From: Paenarthrobacter sp. GOM3
GTDB lineage: Bacteria; Actinomycetota; Actinomycetes; Actinomycetales; Micrococcaceae
Assembly (NCBI RefSeq): GCF_018215265.2
Contig: NZ_CP136562.1
Span: 4,216,001 to 4,280,000 of the forward strand
Length of the DNA: 64,000 bases
Reading direction: 5' to 3'
The notes below the pieces were generated by a model, which was not told where the DNA came from, made no database searches, and worked only from the letters and a program-made list of their open reading frames with translations. A program made the translations under genes and the position numbers. Numbering within the stretch: position 1 is the first letter of the stretch; every line of letters begins with the position of its first letter. Below are positions 35,828 to 46,912 of the stretch, piece after piece.

Positions 35828-37147
35828 CTACGAGAGGTTCGCAACTCCCGGGTACAACGGGTGCGCCTTCGCAAGGGCATCGACGCGGTGACGCAACCCG
35901 GAAAGGTCCGCATCGGCGTCGGCCATGAGGGCTTCCGCGATGATGTCCGCGACTTCCCGGAACGCAGCCTCCCCGAACCCGCGGGTTGCGAGGGCGGGGG
36001 TGCCGATCCGCAATCCGGAGGTGACCATTGGCGGCCGCGGGTCGAAGGGGACTGCGTTGCGGTTGACGGTGATGTCGATCGCAGCGAGGCGGTCTTCGGC
36101 CTGCTGCCCGTCGAGTTCGCAGTTACGGAGGTCCACCAGCACCAGGTGGACGTCGGTTCCACCGGAGACGACGCTGATGCCCTTGGCGGCAACGTCCGGC
36201 TGGACGAGGCGCTCGGCGAGGATCCGGGAACCGGCGAGGACGCGCTCCTGACGCTCACGGAATTCCTCCGAGGCGGCGATCTTGAACGCGACGGCCTTGC
36301 CCGCGATGACGTGTTCCAGCGGTCCGCCCTGCTGGCCCGGGAACACGGCCGAGTTGATCTTCTTGGCGATGTCGGCGTCGTTGGAAAGGATGATTCCGCC
36401 GCGCGGACCGGCGAGGGTCTTGTGCGTGGTGGAGGTGGTGACGTGGGCGTGCGGAACCGGGGACGGGTGCAGACCAGCGGCCACCAGGCCAGCGAAGTGT
36501 GCCATGTCCACCATCAGGTACGCGCCAACGGAGTCGGCGATCCGGCGGAATTCAGCGAAGTCCAGCTGCCGCGCATAAGCGGACCAGCCAGCCACGATCA
36601 GGGCCGGCTTGTGCTCCTGCGCCAGGCGTTCCACTTCGGCCATGTCCACCGTGTGGGTGTCCTCGCGGACGCCGTACGGGACCACGTTGTAGAGCTTGCC
36701 GGAGAAGTTGATGCGCATGCCGTGAGTCAGGTGGCCACCGTGGGCGAGGTTGAGGCCCATGATGGTGTCGCCGGGCTTGATCAGCGCATGCATCACCGAA
36801 GCGTTGGCCTGCGCACCGGAGTGCGGCTGCACGTTCGCGTACTCGGCGCCGAACAGGGACTTGATTCGGTCGATCGCGAGTTGCTCGATCACGTCAACGT
36901 GCTCGCAGCCACCGTAGTACCGCTTGCCGGGGTAGCCCTCGGCGTACTTGTTGGTCAGCACCGAGCCCTGCGCCTGCATCACGGCAACGGCCGTGTGGTT
37001 CTCGGAGGCGATCATTTCCAGGCCGTCACGCTGGCGACCCAGTTCGTCGTCGATCTTGGCCGCGATCTCCGGATCCAGTTCGGAGAGCTGGGCATCCAAC
37101 GACGCCGACACAACCTGCTGGTATTCAGTGGCAGTTACAGGGTTCAC
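35828..37147 (-). CDS. glyA: Serine hydroxymethyltransferase
   Basis: A 439-residue PLP enzyme that interconverts glycine plus methylene-tetrahydrofolate and serine. The PLP-binding lysine is Lys243 in [14 protein letters not shown], with [15 protein letters not shown] and [13 protein letters not shown] upstream. It starts with GTG overlapping the gcvH stop (37144-37147), so it is translationally coupled to the glycine cleavage genes. Here it probably works in the serine-forming direction, using methylene-THF from GcvT. Length is normal. Confidence 0.95.
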   Translation of the reverse strand: MNPVTATEYQQVVSASLDAQLSELDPEIAAKIDDELGRQRDGLEMIASENHTAVAVMQAQGSVLTNKYAEGYPGKRYYGGCEHVDVIEQLAIDRIKSLFGAEYANVQPHSGAQANASVMHALIKPGDTIMGLNLAHGGHLTHGMRINFSGKLYNVVPYGVREDTHTVDMAEVERLAQEHKPALIVAGWSAYARQLDFAEFRRIADSVGAYLMVDMAHFAGLVAAGLHPSPVPHAHVTTSTTHKTLAGPRGGIILSNDADIAKKINSAVFPGQQGGPLEHVIAGKAVAFKIAASEEFRERQERVLAGSRILAERLVQPDVAAKGISVVSGGTDVHLVLVDLRNCELDGQQAEDRLAAIDITVNRNAVPFDPRPPMVTSGLRIGTPALATRGFGEAAFREVADIIAEALMADADADLSGLRHRVDALAKAHPLYPGVANLS

Positions 37148-37527
37148 AGTTCTCCACCGTTCGTTGCAGCGTATTCTTCGGCCGACATAAGCGGCCCTTC
37201 CTCGGTGGCGGCCACCTTGAACAGCCAGCCAGCACCATAGGGATCGTTGTTGATGAGGGCCGGATCGCTGACAACGGCGTCGTTGATCTCGGTGACCTCC
37301 CCGGTGACGGGCGAGTACAGATCGGACACGGACTTGGTGGACTCGACCTCGCCACAGGTCTCCCCTGCAGTCACAGTTGAACCAACCTCGGGCAGGTCCA
37401 CATACACAATGTCGCCCAGCGCGTCGGCTGCGACCGCGGAGATCCCAATCCCAACCGGTCCGCCACCATCAGCGGCAACCCACTCGTGCTCAGCCGAGTA
37501 TTTCAATTCAGCAACTACCTTGCTCAT
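37144..37527 (-). CDS. gcvH: Glycine cleavage system H protein
   Basis: A 127-residue lipoyl carrier protein. The lipoylated lysine is Lys65 in [18 protein letters not shown], in the typical barrel hairpin, and the family opening [10 protein letters not shown] is at residues 9-18. It shuttles the aminomethyl group from GcvP to GcvT. Start 37527 ([11 protein letters not shown]) is chosen over 37569 by homology of the opening. It overlaps glyA. Confidence 0.95.
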   Translation of the reverse strand: MSKVVAELKYSAEHEWVAADGGGPVGIGISAVAADALGDIVYVDLPEVGSTVTAGETCGEVESTKSVSDLYSPVTGEVTEINDAVVSDPALINNDPYGAGWLFKVAATEEGPLMSAEEYAATNGGEL

Positions 37528-37637
37528 TCCAACTCCTTCTCTCACTAACTGAAAACTTTTCAAGATCACCCGCGGCAGGTCGACAAATCAACCAGCGCTT
37601 AGGGTCCAAACAGCGCAGCAGCCCCTGCGGTGCCGGG

Positions 37638-38774
37638 CTACTTGGAGCGCTTGTAGAACGGCAGCGGCACAACTTCGAACGGTTCGGCTTTGCCGCGGAG
37701 ATCGACGTCGACGATCGTTCCCGGCTCTGAATGCTCGACGTCGACATAGGCCAAAGCGACCGGGTAACCGAGCGTCGGGCTTGGCTGCCCTGAGGTCACC
37801 TCACCGATCAGGGAGCCGTCCTTGAGGACCGAATAGTGGCCCCGGGCGGCACGACGGCCGGCACCCTTGAGCCCCACAAGCTTCTGGCCGAGCGTGGATC
37901 CGACACCTGCAGCCTTGATCGCGGCGAGTGCTTCCCTGCCAACGAAATCGCTTTCCTTGGCCAGCGAAACCACGGGCCCCAGGCCGGCTGCGTAGGCATT
38001 CACATGGCGGGAGAGCTCGTTCCCGTAGAGGGGCATGCCGGCTTCGAGGCGCAGGGAGTCACGGGCGGCCAGCCCAGCCGGGATGAGTCCGTTGCCTTCC
38101 CCGGCTTCGAGGAGGGCTTCCCACAGTCCGGCAGCGTCCACGTTCGGGACATAGATCTCGAAGCCGTCTTCGCCGGTGTAGCCGGTCCGCGCCAGCAGCA
38201 GGTCCTGCCCGTTGATGCTCACTTCCACGGCCGCGTAGTACTTCAACTCGGTGACCAGCGCGTGCTGTTCCGTGGGGACCAGCTTCAGGAGGATGGCTTC
38301 GGCGTTCGGTCCCTGCACGGCAATCAGCGAGGTTTCGGCGGACGCGTCCTCAACGGCAACGTCAAAATTGGCCGCGCGCTCAAGGAGTGCCAGGGCGACG
38401 GTCTTGGCGTTGCCCGCGTTGGGGACCACCAGGTACTGGTCCACGCCTTCTTCGGGCGAGGGGCGACGGTAGGTGATGAGGTCATCGATGATGCCGCCGT
38501 CGGCGTCGCAGATGAGCGAGTACTTGGCTTTGCCCACCGCGATGGCTGACAGCTTGCCCACCAGCGCGTAGTCCAGGAAAGTCGATGCGTCCGGGCCGCT
38601 CACCCAGACTTCGCCCATGTGGGAGAGGTCGAACAGGCCGGCGGCGTTGCGGACTGCGTGGTGCTCAGCCAGTTCGGACTCGTATTTCAGTGGCATCTGC
38701 CAGCCGCCGAAGTCCGTGAAGGAGGCGCCCGCCTTTTTGTGCTGCTCGTACAGAGCGGTGTAGTTCTCAGGCAT
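37638..38774 (-). CDS. gcvT: Aminomethyltransferase (glycine cleavage T protein)
   Basis: A 378-residue tetrahydrofolate-dependent aminomethyltransferase that releases ammonia and forms methylene-THF. Conserved segments are FGGWQMPLKY, GLFDLSHMGE, a TGYTGEDGFEIYVP core and RDSLRLEAGMPLYGNEL, with the Asp of GEDGFE expected for folate binding. It starts 12 bases after gcvP on the same strand. A 110-base gap separates it from gcvH. Confidence 0.95.
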   Translation of the reverse strand: MPENYTALYEQHKKAGASFTDFGGWQMPLKYESELAEHHAVRNAAGLFDLSHMGEVWVSGPDASTFLDYALVGKLSAIAVGKAKYSLICDADGGIIDDLITYRRPSPEEGVDQYLVVPNAGNAKTVALALLERAANFDVAVEDASAETSLIAVQGPNAEAILLKLVPTEQHALVTELKYYAAVEVSINGQDLLLARTGYTGEDGFEIYVPNVDAAGLWEALLEAGEGNGLIPAGLAARDSLRLEAGMPLYGNELSRHVNAYAAGLGPVVSLAKESDFVGREALAAIKAAGVGSTLGQKLVGLKGAGRRAARGHYSVLKDGSLIGEVTSGQPSPTLGYPVALAYVDVEHSEPGTIVDVDLRGKAEPFEVVPLPFYKRSK

Positions 38775-38785
38775 GTCAGGAGTCC

Positions 38786-41650
<2,865 letters not shown>

Positions 41651-41694
41651 GATTCAGGCGCCCACTGAGCGCCACGATGATGTGGGTTCCTCCC

Positions 41695-41882
41695 CGCTCT
41701 GTATTGGACCTGAGAGATTCCGCAGGAATGGTTGCCTGCTTGCACCGTCGGTGAGCCCGGTTGCCCGGACTGCTTTCCAGAGTTGCCTAACCGCGGCGGT
41801 ACATGGGCCTGAGAGATTCCTGGGGAGGATTTGCTCCTACGGCGCCTGACTGGATGTACCGGCAGGGCTCTCCCGCCGCAGA
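41695..41882 (-). promoter_or_regulatory. Tandem glycine riboswitch upstream of gcvP
   Basis: On the minus strand two similar aptamers lie in tandem. The first opens with GCGGGAGAG and includes CCGTAGGAGCAAATCCTCC followed by GAATCTCTCAGG. The second opens with ACTCTGGAAAGCAG, includes CGACGGTGCAAGCAGGCAAC and again ends GAATCTCTCAGG. The repeated CTCTCAGG ends and the pairing of GGAGAG/CTCTCC-type arms match the glycine aptamer consensus. It lies about 45 bases before gcvP. In glycine it is expected to switch the gcv operon on. Confidence 0.9.
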
Positions 41883-42076
41883 TCAAAAGCGTTGCATCAC
41901 GTGAGTGACACGCTTCACACCATAGCGGATTGGCTTGGAGTTCTGCAAGAAAGGTTCGGCTATTGCCGTGGTGCGCGTTCGCCACCCTGACACGCCCCTG
42001 ACACCGGCAAGAAACCCTGGAGTGGTAGTTTGTTCTCTGCTGGAGGCAGACACTGCACCTATTCGGAGGACCATCC

Positions 42077-42541
42077 ATGTTCAAGGGTTTCAAGGACTTC
42101 ATACTTCGCGGCAACGTGATCGAGCTGGCCATTGCCGTCGTCATCGGCAGTGCGTTCACCGCACTCGTCAGTGCCTTCACCAACAACATCATCAACCCCG
42201 TCATCGCCGCCGCCGGTGGCATGAACGCTGACGGGCTCGGATTCAAGATCTGGGAAAACAACCCCGCGACGCTGGTCAACATCGGCGCCGTGCTGACCGC
42301 GCTGGTGACCTTCGTGATCACCGCAGCCGTGGTCTATTTCATCTTCGTGGCGCCCATGAACAAGATCAACTCCCTGGTCAAGGACCGTCTTTCCACGGAG
42401 GAACCCGAGGAAGAGCCGCTGCCGGCGGATACCGCTCTCTTGGCTGAAATCCGCGACCTGCTGAAGGATGCCGCTGCCGCCCGCAACGCCGGCCAGGCTT
42501 CCGTGCTGGACGGCGACCTCGATTCCGACCGCACGCGCTAG
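42077..42541 (+). CDS. mscL: Large-conductance mechanosensitive channel
   Basis: A 154-residue MscL. The N-terminal helix and first membrane span read MFKGFKDFILRGNVIELAIAVVIGSAFTALVSAF, the classical signature. The second span is TALVTFVITAAVVYFIFVAPMNKI, and the cytoplasmic acidic helix ends LLAEIRDLLKDAAAA. AGGA(C) precedes the ATG. It opens under sharp osmotic down-shock. It is divergent from gcvP. Confidence 0.95.
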   Translation: MFKGFKDFILRGNVIELAIAVVIGSAFTALVSAFTNNIINPVIAAAGGMNADGLGFKIWENNPATLVNIGAVLTALVTFVITAAVVYFIFVAPMNKINSLVKDRLSTEEPEEEPLPADTALLAEIRDLLKDAAAARNAGQASVLDGDLDSDRTR

Positions 42542-42602
42542 GCCCCTCTTCGCCAGGACCGCACGCTCGCCGCGAGCGTTCCTTCCCATCGCTTGGCCCG
42601 AG

Positions 42603-42635
42603 CCCGGTGTCCTCTCCGCGAGGACGCCGGGTTCT
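42603..42635 (+). terminator. Terminator after mscL
   Basis: CCCGG-T-GTCCTC paired with GAGGAC-G-CCGGG, loop TCCGC, followed by TTCTT. It lies 61 bases after the mscL stop. Confidence 0.65.
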
Positions 42636-42710
42636 TGCGTTCATCAGCCCTTCCCCAGAACGTGACGCGACAGCAACGGGTACGAAACAGCAGCAGGGCA
42701 GCATGAAACC

Positions 42711-43589
42711 ATGAAGCCCAACCCGAGCACTCCGGTTACTGCGGATCTTCTCTGCGATGTCTGCGGTCAGCTGCCCGAACCACCTAAGGCCAGGCTCACC
42801 CTGGCCAACATCGCCGTCATGCTTCCTATCGAACTGCTGGTTCACGCTGCCGTGGTGGAAACCCACCTCCCGTACGTGGCCAAAGTCCTGCTCCTGGCCG
42901 TCACGGCCACGGTGCTGGTCATCTGGGTGGCTGAGCCATCTGCCGCGAAGGTCCTGCGCCGCTGGCTGCACGCCACCGCACTGCGGCAGCGACGCCAATT
43001 GCACCTTGCCCCGGCACTTTGGCGGGCACGGACTCTGCTCCGGGACCAGCCGGGGTCATTGCAAAGAATCACCGAGTCGCTGGCCAGGATGGAGACGAAT
43101 ATCCTCAGCCTCCACGTCCACCCGATGTCTGGAACCGGCGTTGCGGAAACAGTTATGGATGAGTTCGTGCTCTCCGCGCCGGGCCACGTCACCGAGCAGC
43201 AACTGCAGAAAGCACTGCTCGACGGCGGCGGGCGTGAGTCCCATGTTTGGCCTACCACCGCGCTGGCCATGGCCGACGGACAAACCAAGGCGCTCAGCCT
43301 CGCCGCCCGGGTGGCCGGAAATCCGCAGGAACTTCCGATGGCCGTGGCGGAGCTGCTTTCCGCGAAAGTAGTCCCGAACGATCCTGAGCACCCGGCACCC
43401 CACGCGGGTGCCCGCGTCGTTCCATCCCCAGACATCCTCAAGATTCCGACGGCCTGGCACGGACCCTTGGTGTTTTCACGCCCAGGCGAGCCATTCACGC
43501 CCGCTGAGTCCGCGAGGGCGCACAGGCTAGCTGAGCTCGCGGAGATCCTGGCATACCGTCCCGTCGCCACGGAGAGCTCGCGCGGCTAG
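42711..43589 (+). CDS. Membrane protein with a C-terminal ACT-like domain
   Basis: A 292-residue protein. An N-terminal cytoplasmic segment holds a CDVCG Cys pair, then two membrane helices (about 27-47 LANIAVMLPIELLVHAAVV, about 55-72 VAKVLLLAVTATVLVIWV). The soluble part has an ACT-like domain from about 108 (RTLLRDQPGSLQRITESLARMETNILSLHVHP) that may bind an amino acid. The rest is of no known fold. It follows mscL after its terminator and has its own strong terminator. Function unknown; ligand binding is inferred from the ACT pattern. Confidence 0.65.
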   Translation: MKPNPSTPVTADLLCDVCGQLPEPPKARLTLANIAVMLPIELLVHAAVVETHLPYVAKVLLLAVTATVLVIWVAEPSAAKVLRRWLHATALRQRRQLHLAPALWRARTLLRDQPGSLQRITESLARMETNILSLHVHPMSGTGVAETVMDEFVLSAPGHVTEQQLQKALLDGGGRESHVWPTTALAMADGQTKALSLAARVAGNPQELPMAVAELLSAKVVPNDPEHPAPHAGARVVPSPDILKIPTAWHGPLVFSRPGEPFTPAESARAHRLAELAEILAYRPVATESSRG

Positions 43590-43624
43590 CCTAGCCCGGC
43601 GCTCCCTCCCAGTTTGTGCCAGCC

Positions 43625-43658
43625 AAACCCGGCTTTTTCGTGAGAAAGCCGGGTTTTT
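43625..43658 (+). terminator. Rho-independent terminator after the ACT-domain gene
   Basis: A perfect 12-bp stem AAACCCGGCTTT/AAAGCCGGGTTT with an 8-base loop, followed by a run of five T residues (43654-43658). Confidence 0.88.
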
Positions 43659-43723
43659 GGCGTGCCTCAAGGACGAAACCGGGAAAGAACGCACCCAGGC
43701 TGGTCACATTTAGTTTCGAAAAC

Positions 43724-43800
43724 GGGTATACCAAAACTCTTGACAGTGCCACGGGTCACATCTAACTTAGTTTTTGGGATCCCAAAACGGGATCCCAAAA
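43724..43800 (+). promoter_or_regulatory. Promoter and triple GntR/FCD operator of the hydantoin-type operon
   Basis: TTGACA (43740-43745), a 17-base spacer and TAACTT (43763-43768) form a clear sigma-70-type promoter. Three related sites flank it: GGGTATACCAAAA (43724-43736), the perfect 16-base palindrome TTTTGGGATCCCAAAA (43772-43787) and GGGATCCCAAAA (43789-43800). The last two cover the start of transcription. The GntR/FCD regulator two genes downstream is the likely binder. The leader from here to 43944 holds no other gene. Confidence 0.8.
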
Positions 43801-43944
43801 GATTCGCGCCGGCTGTGGATTTGCCGCATCGATCGGCAGGGACCGCAACAGTTGCCGCCGGAACGGATCAGGCTGCAGCGGTATCCCGCCCGGCTCATCC
43901 CCCCAAGACATTCCCATCCGTTGACTCCTAATGAAGGAGAAGTT

Positions 43945-45294
43945 GTGTCTCCCCAAAACACCCAACTGGCAACCGAGGAAGCCCAGGACAACGAGCCCAC
44001 ATCCGGCAAGAACGGCGTGCAGCGACGCACGAACGTCCGCTGGAAGCTCTTCATCCTGCTGTTGGTCCTCGTCTCGGTCAACTACATCGACCGTGGTTCA
44101 ATCTCCGTAGCCCTGCCCATCATCCAGAAGGAATTCAATCTGCCACCGGAGCTGGTAGGCCTGCTCCTTTCGGCCTTCTTCTGGACCTACGCCCTGATGC
44201 AGATCCCGGTCGGCTGGCTGATCGACAAATTCGGTCCCCGCAAAGTGGTTACTGCCTCCTGCATCGGCTGGGGTGCAGCCACTGCTGCTTCCGGCTTCGC
44301 CGGCGGATTCCTCAGCATGTTCATTGCACGCCTGGGCATCGGCGTGACAGAAGCCGGAGTCATGCCCGCCGGCGGCAAGCTCAACGCCATCTGGATGCAC
44401 AAGAAGGAACGGGGCCGTGGTGCCACCATCCTCGACGCCGGGGCCCCCTTGGGTGCCGGCCTGGGCGGCATCCTCATCACCTGGCTGATCGCCTCAACTG
44501 GTAGTTGGAGGATGTCGTTCGTCCTCGCAGGTGCCGCCACCGTACTCATGGGCTTGGCTGTCTGGTGGTACATCCGTGATAATCCGCGCCAGCACAAGGG
44601 CGTCAATGAGGCCGAGGCCGCCTATCTCGAGGCTTCCCACGCCGAGGACGACGCAGAAGCCGCCAAGGAAGGGGCCCACGGAAAGCGTGCTCTGCTCCCC
44701 TACCTGAAATTCCGCTCCTTCTGGGCCATGTGCTTCGGCTGGCTTGGCTTCAACGGCGTCTTCTACGGCCTGCTGACCTGGGGTCCGCTGTATCTGGCAC
44801 AGGCCAAGGGCTTCGACCTGAAGACCATCGGTTGGTCCACCTTCGTCATTTTCGGAGCAGGCTTCGTTGGTGAAATCCTGGGCGGCATCATCGCCGACAA
44901 GTGGCGCGCCTCAGGCGCCTCCGCGAACCGCGTCATGCGCACCTTGCTGGGCTTCTCCAGCGTCGTCGTGGTGGGTGGGCTGGTAGGGGTGACGGTGGTC
45001 GCTGACCCAATCACCGCCGTCGTGCTTCTCTCGGTTGTCCTGTTCTTCCTTCGCTGGGTTGGCCTGTTCTGGTCCATCCCGTCCATCCTTGGCGGGCGCA
45101 CCAACGCAGGCGTCCTCGGTGGTGCGATGAACTTCAGCGGCAACATTGCCGGGTTCGTCACACCCATTGTGGTAGGCCTGATTGTTGGGGCCACGGGCTC
45201 ATACACCTGGGCCCTGCTGTACTTCGTTGGATCCGCTGTCATCATGGGCATCTCCGTCCTGGCGCTGGACTACAACAAGCGACTCCCGGTTTAG
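43945..45294 (+). CDS. MFS transporter (anion:cation symporter type)
   Basis: A 449-residue MFS protein with 12 helices. It has the ACS-like helix 1 VLVSVNYIDRGSISVALPIIQKEFNLPPELVGLLLSAFFW, loop 2-3 GWLIDKFGPRKV and helix 4 RLGIGVTEAGVMPAG. GTG 43945 is chosen because AGGAG lies five bases upstream; the frame upstream runs back into the operator region and reads as non-protein. It is the first gene of the operon with the GntR regulator and hydantoin-type enzymes, so its substrate is probably a hydantoin, ureide or related acid. A GC-rich hairpin-prone stretch follows its stop (45308-45342). Confidence 0.85.
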   Translation: MSPQNTQLATEEAQDNEPTSGKNGVQRRTNVRWKLFILLLVLVSVNYIDRGSISVALPIIQKEFNLPPELVGLLLSAFFWTYALMQIPVGWLIDKFGPRKVVTASCIGWGAATAASGFAGGFLSMFIARLGIGVTEAGVMPAGGKLNAIWMHKKERGRGATILDAGAPLGAGLGGILITWLIASTGSWRMSFVLAGAATVLMGLAVWWYIRDNPRQHKGVNEAEAAYLEASHAEDDAEAAKEGAHGKRALLPYLKFRSFWAMCFGWLGFNGVFYGLLTWGPLYLAQAKGFDLKTIGWSTFVIFGAGFVGEILGGIIADKWRASGASANRVMRTLLGFSSVVVVGGLVGVTVVADPITAVVLLSVVLFFLRWVGLFWSIPSILGGRTNAGVLGGAMNFSGNIAGFVTPIVVGLIVGATGSYTWALLYFVGSAVIMGISVLALDYNKRLPV

Positions 45295-45398
45295 CTCGCA
45301 CAGACCGGGCCGGCCGGACGGTCCTGAACCGCCGGAAGGCCGGCAGCCCGCCGGGTCACCGGGCGCACTGCCTCACACATCACGAAATGGAGCCTGAA

Positions 45399-46079
45399 AT
45401 GCCAGCCGCAGAAGCCACGAAGAACACTGACCGCCCCCTCCGGGAGTCAGTGCGTGACACGCTCCGTTCCAGGATTTTTGAGGGGCACTACGCGCCCGGC
45501 ACCCGGCTGGTTGAACGCGATCTCGCCGCCGAATTCAACGTTTCGCGCCTCCCCATCCGCGAAGCGCTCCGCATGCTCAGGCAGGAAGGCCTCATCAGGG
45601 ACCGCGCGGGACGTGGCTCCGAAGTCAGCGGGCTGAGCCCCAAAGACGTGGAAGATCTCTTCGATGTCCGGCAGTCGCTTGAAGTGCTCGCCTGCCGGCT
45701 CGCAGCGAAGCGCGCCACCACTGAGGACCTCCAGCGCCTGGAACAGCTTCTCGACGAAGCGGGGCGCTGCCTGGCGAAGGGTTCCATCCTGGAAGCGCAC
45801 CGGGCCAACAGTGAATTCCACGATGCCATCACCTACATCGCCAACAACGACTTTCTCCGCTCCGCGCTGGAACCGCTGCAGGGACGCATGCACTGGCTTT
45901 TCCGCCACGTCAGCGACCTGCCCGAGCTCATCCAGGAGCACCGCGAACTCTACGCAGCCATCGCCAGTGGCGATCCGGACCGCGCCGCCGCGCAATCGGC
46001 GTCGCACATCGGCAAGTACCGCGAGCAGTTCCCGGAGGAATCCAGCGCCAACGAGCCCAAGCTGCAACGGAAAAAATAA
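45399..46079 (+). CDS. GntR-family regulator, FCD subfamily
   Basis: A 226-residue regulator. The winged helix (about 20-80) reads LRSRIFEGHYAPGTRLVERDLAAEFNVSRLPIREALRMLRQEGLI. The C-terminal FCD domain has the metal-type residues: EFHDAI, RHVSDLPELIQEHREL and SHIGKY give Asp and three His. ATG 45399 has GGAG eight bases upstream and is preferred to ATG 45387. It lies second in the operon, directly before the racemase-like gene (no gap). It is the most probable binder of the three palindromic sites at 43724-43800, with negative autoregulation. Confidence 0.88.
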   Translation: MPAAEATKNTDRPLRESVRDTLRSRIFEGHYAPGTRLVERDLAAEFNVSRLPIREALRMLRQEGLIRDRAGRGSEVSGLSPKDVEDLFDVRQSLEVLACRLAAKRATTEDLQRLEQLLDEAGRCLAKGSILEAHRANSEFHDAITYIANNDFLRSALEPLQGRMHWLFRHVSDLPELIQEHRELYAAIASGDPDRAAAQSASHIGKYREQFPEESSANEPKLQRKK

Positions 46080-46889
46080 ATGAAACTCCTAGTCATCAAT
46101 CCCAACATCAGCGATGCCGTCACCGCCCTTATCGAAGCCGAGGCGCTCCGTTCCGCGGGCCCGGACACCGAACTGGTTGTCCGCACCGCCGGCCATGGCG
46201 TCGAATACATAGAGACCCGCTTTGAATCACTCATCGCCGCCGGCGCGGTTGCGGAGGTCATCGCCGAGTACGCGCACGACGACGGCGGCCCGGGCGGGTC
46301 TGAGGGTGCCGGTTCCGCTGTGGACGGCGTCGTTGTGGCCGCCTTCGGCGACCCGGGGATGCCGGGCCTGAAGGAACTCGTGGACGTTCCCGTTATCGGC
46401 ATCACCGAGGCTGCCCTGTGCGCGGCAGCCCTGCAGGGCCAGCGTTTCTCCATCATCGCCATCTCCGACCGGATCCAGGCCTGGTACCGCGATTGCGTGG
46501 AACGCTTCGGGTTCGGTGGCAGGCTCGCTTCAATCCGTTCCATCAACCAATCCCTGAACTCGATCGGTTCCGTGCAAGCCGATTTCAAGGAAACCCTTTT
46601 GGCACTCAGCCGGAAGGCCGTCGCGGAGGACGGCGCCGACGTCGTGATCCTTGCGGGTGCACCACTGGCCGGACTTGCCCGTGAGCTCGAGGGACAGATC
46701 CCCGTGCCGGTGGTGGACGGGATCTCCGCGGGTATTCGCACGGCTGAGGCCGTGGTTGCGCTGAAGTCCGGTGTCCACCGCGGCGGTTCGTTTGCCGCCC
46801 CGCCGGTGAAGGCCCGCCGTGGTCTCTCCGAACACCTCGACTCGGCTTTGGCGATCGCGCAGTCGGCGCAGCTCCCCACCACCGTTTAG
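46080..46889 (+). CDS. Hydantoin racemase homologue lacking both family cysteines
   Basis: A 269-residue protein of the Asp/Glu/hydantoin racemase superfamily. Opening MKLLVINPNIS and the AISDRIQAWYRDCVERFG stretch match hydantoin racemase (HyuE) and allantoin racemase. The two catalytic cysteines of that family fall in CFGDPG and LGCAG motifs. Here they read VVAAFGDPGMPG (Ala88) and ILAGAPLAGL (Gly193), so neither base is present and ordinary two-base racemisation is not possible. It starts at the base after the regulator stop, so it is co-transcribed. Another role (lyase, decarboxylase or binding) is likely. The codons were re-read and leave no room for a frameshift. Confidence 0.8.
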   Translation: MKLLVINPNISDAVTALIEAEALRSAGPDTELVVRTAGHGVEYIETRFESLIAAGAVAEVIAEYAHDDGGPGGSEGAGSAVDGVVVAAFGDPGMPGLKELVDVPVIGITEAALCAAALQGQRFSIIAISDRIQAWYRDCVERFGFGGRLASIRSINQSLNSIGSVQADFKETLLALSRKAVAEDGADVVILAGAPLAGLARELEGQIPVPVVDGISAGIRTAEAVVALKSGVHRGGSFAAPPVKARRGLSEHLDSALAIAQSAQLPTTV

Positions 46890-46912
46890 TACTTTCCCAG
46901 AACAGGATGACA

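Noticed and set aside
35705..37240. Plus-strand open frame of 511 codons opposite glyA
   Set aside because: Antisense to an intact glyA with no domain and shadow-type composition.
43774..43944. N-terminal extension of the MFS transporter
   Set aside because: It would begin inside the operator palindrome and its residues are unlike a transporter N-terminus; GTG 43945 has a ribosome site.
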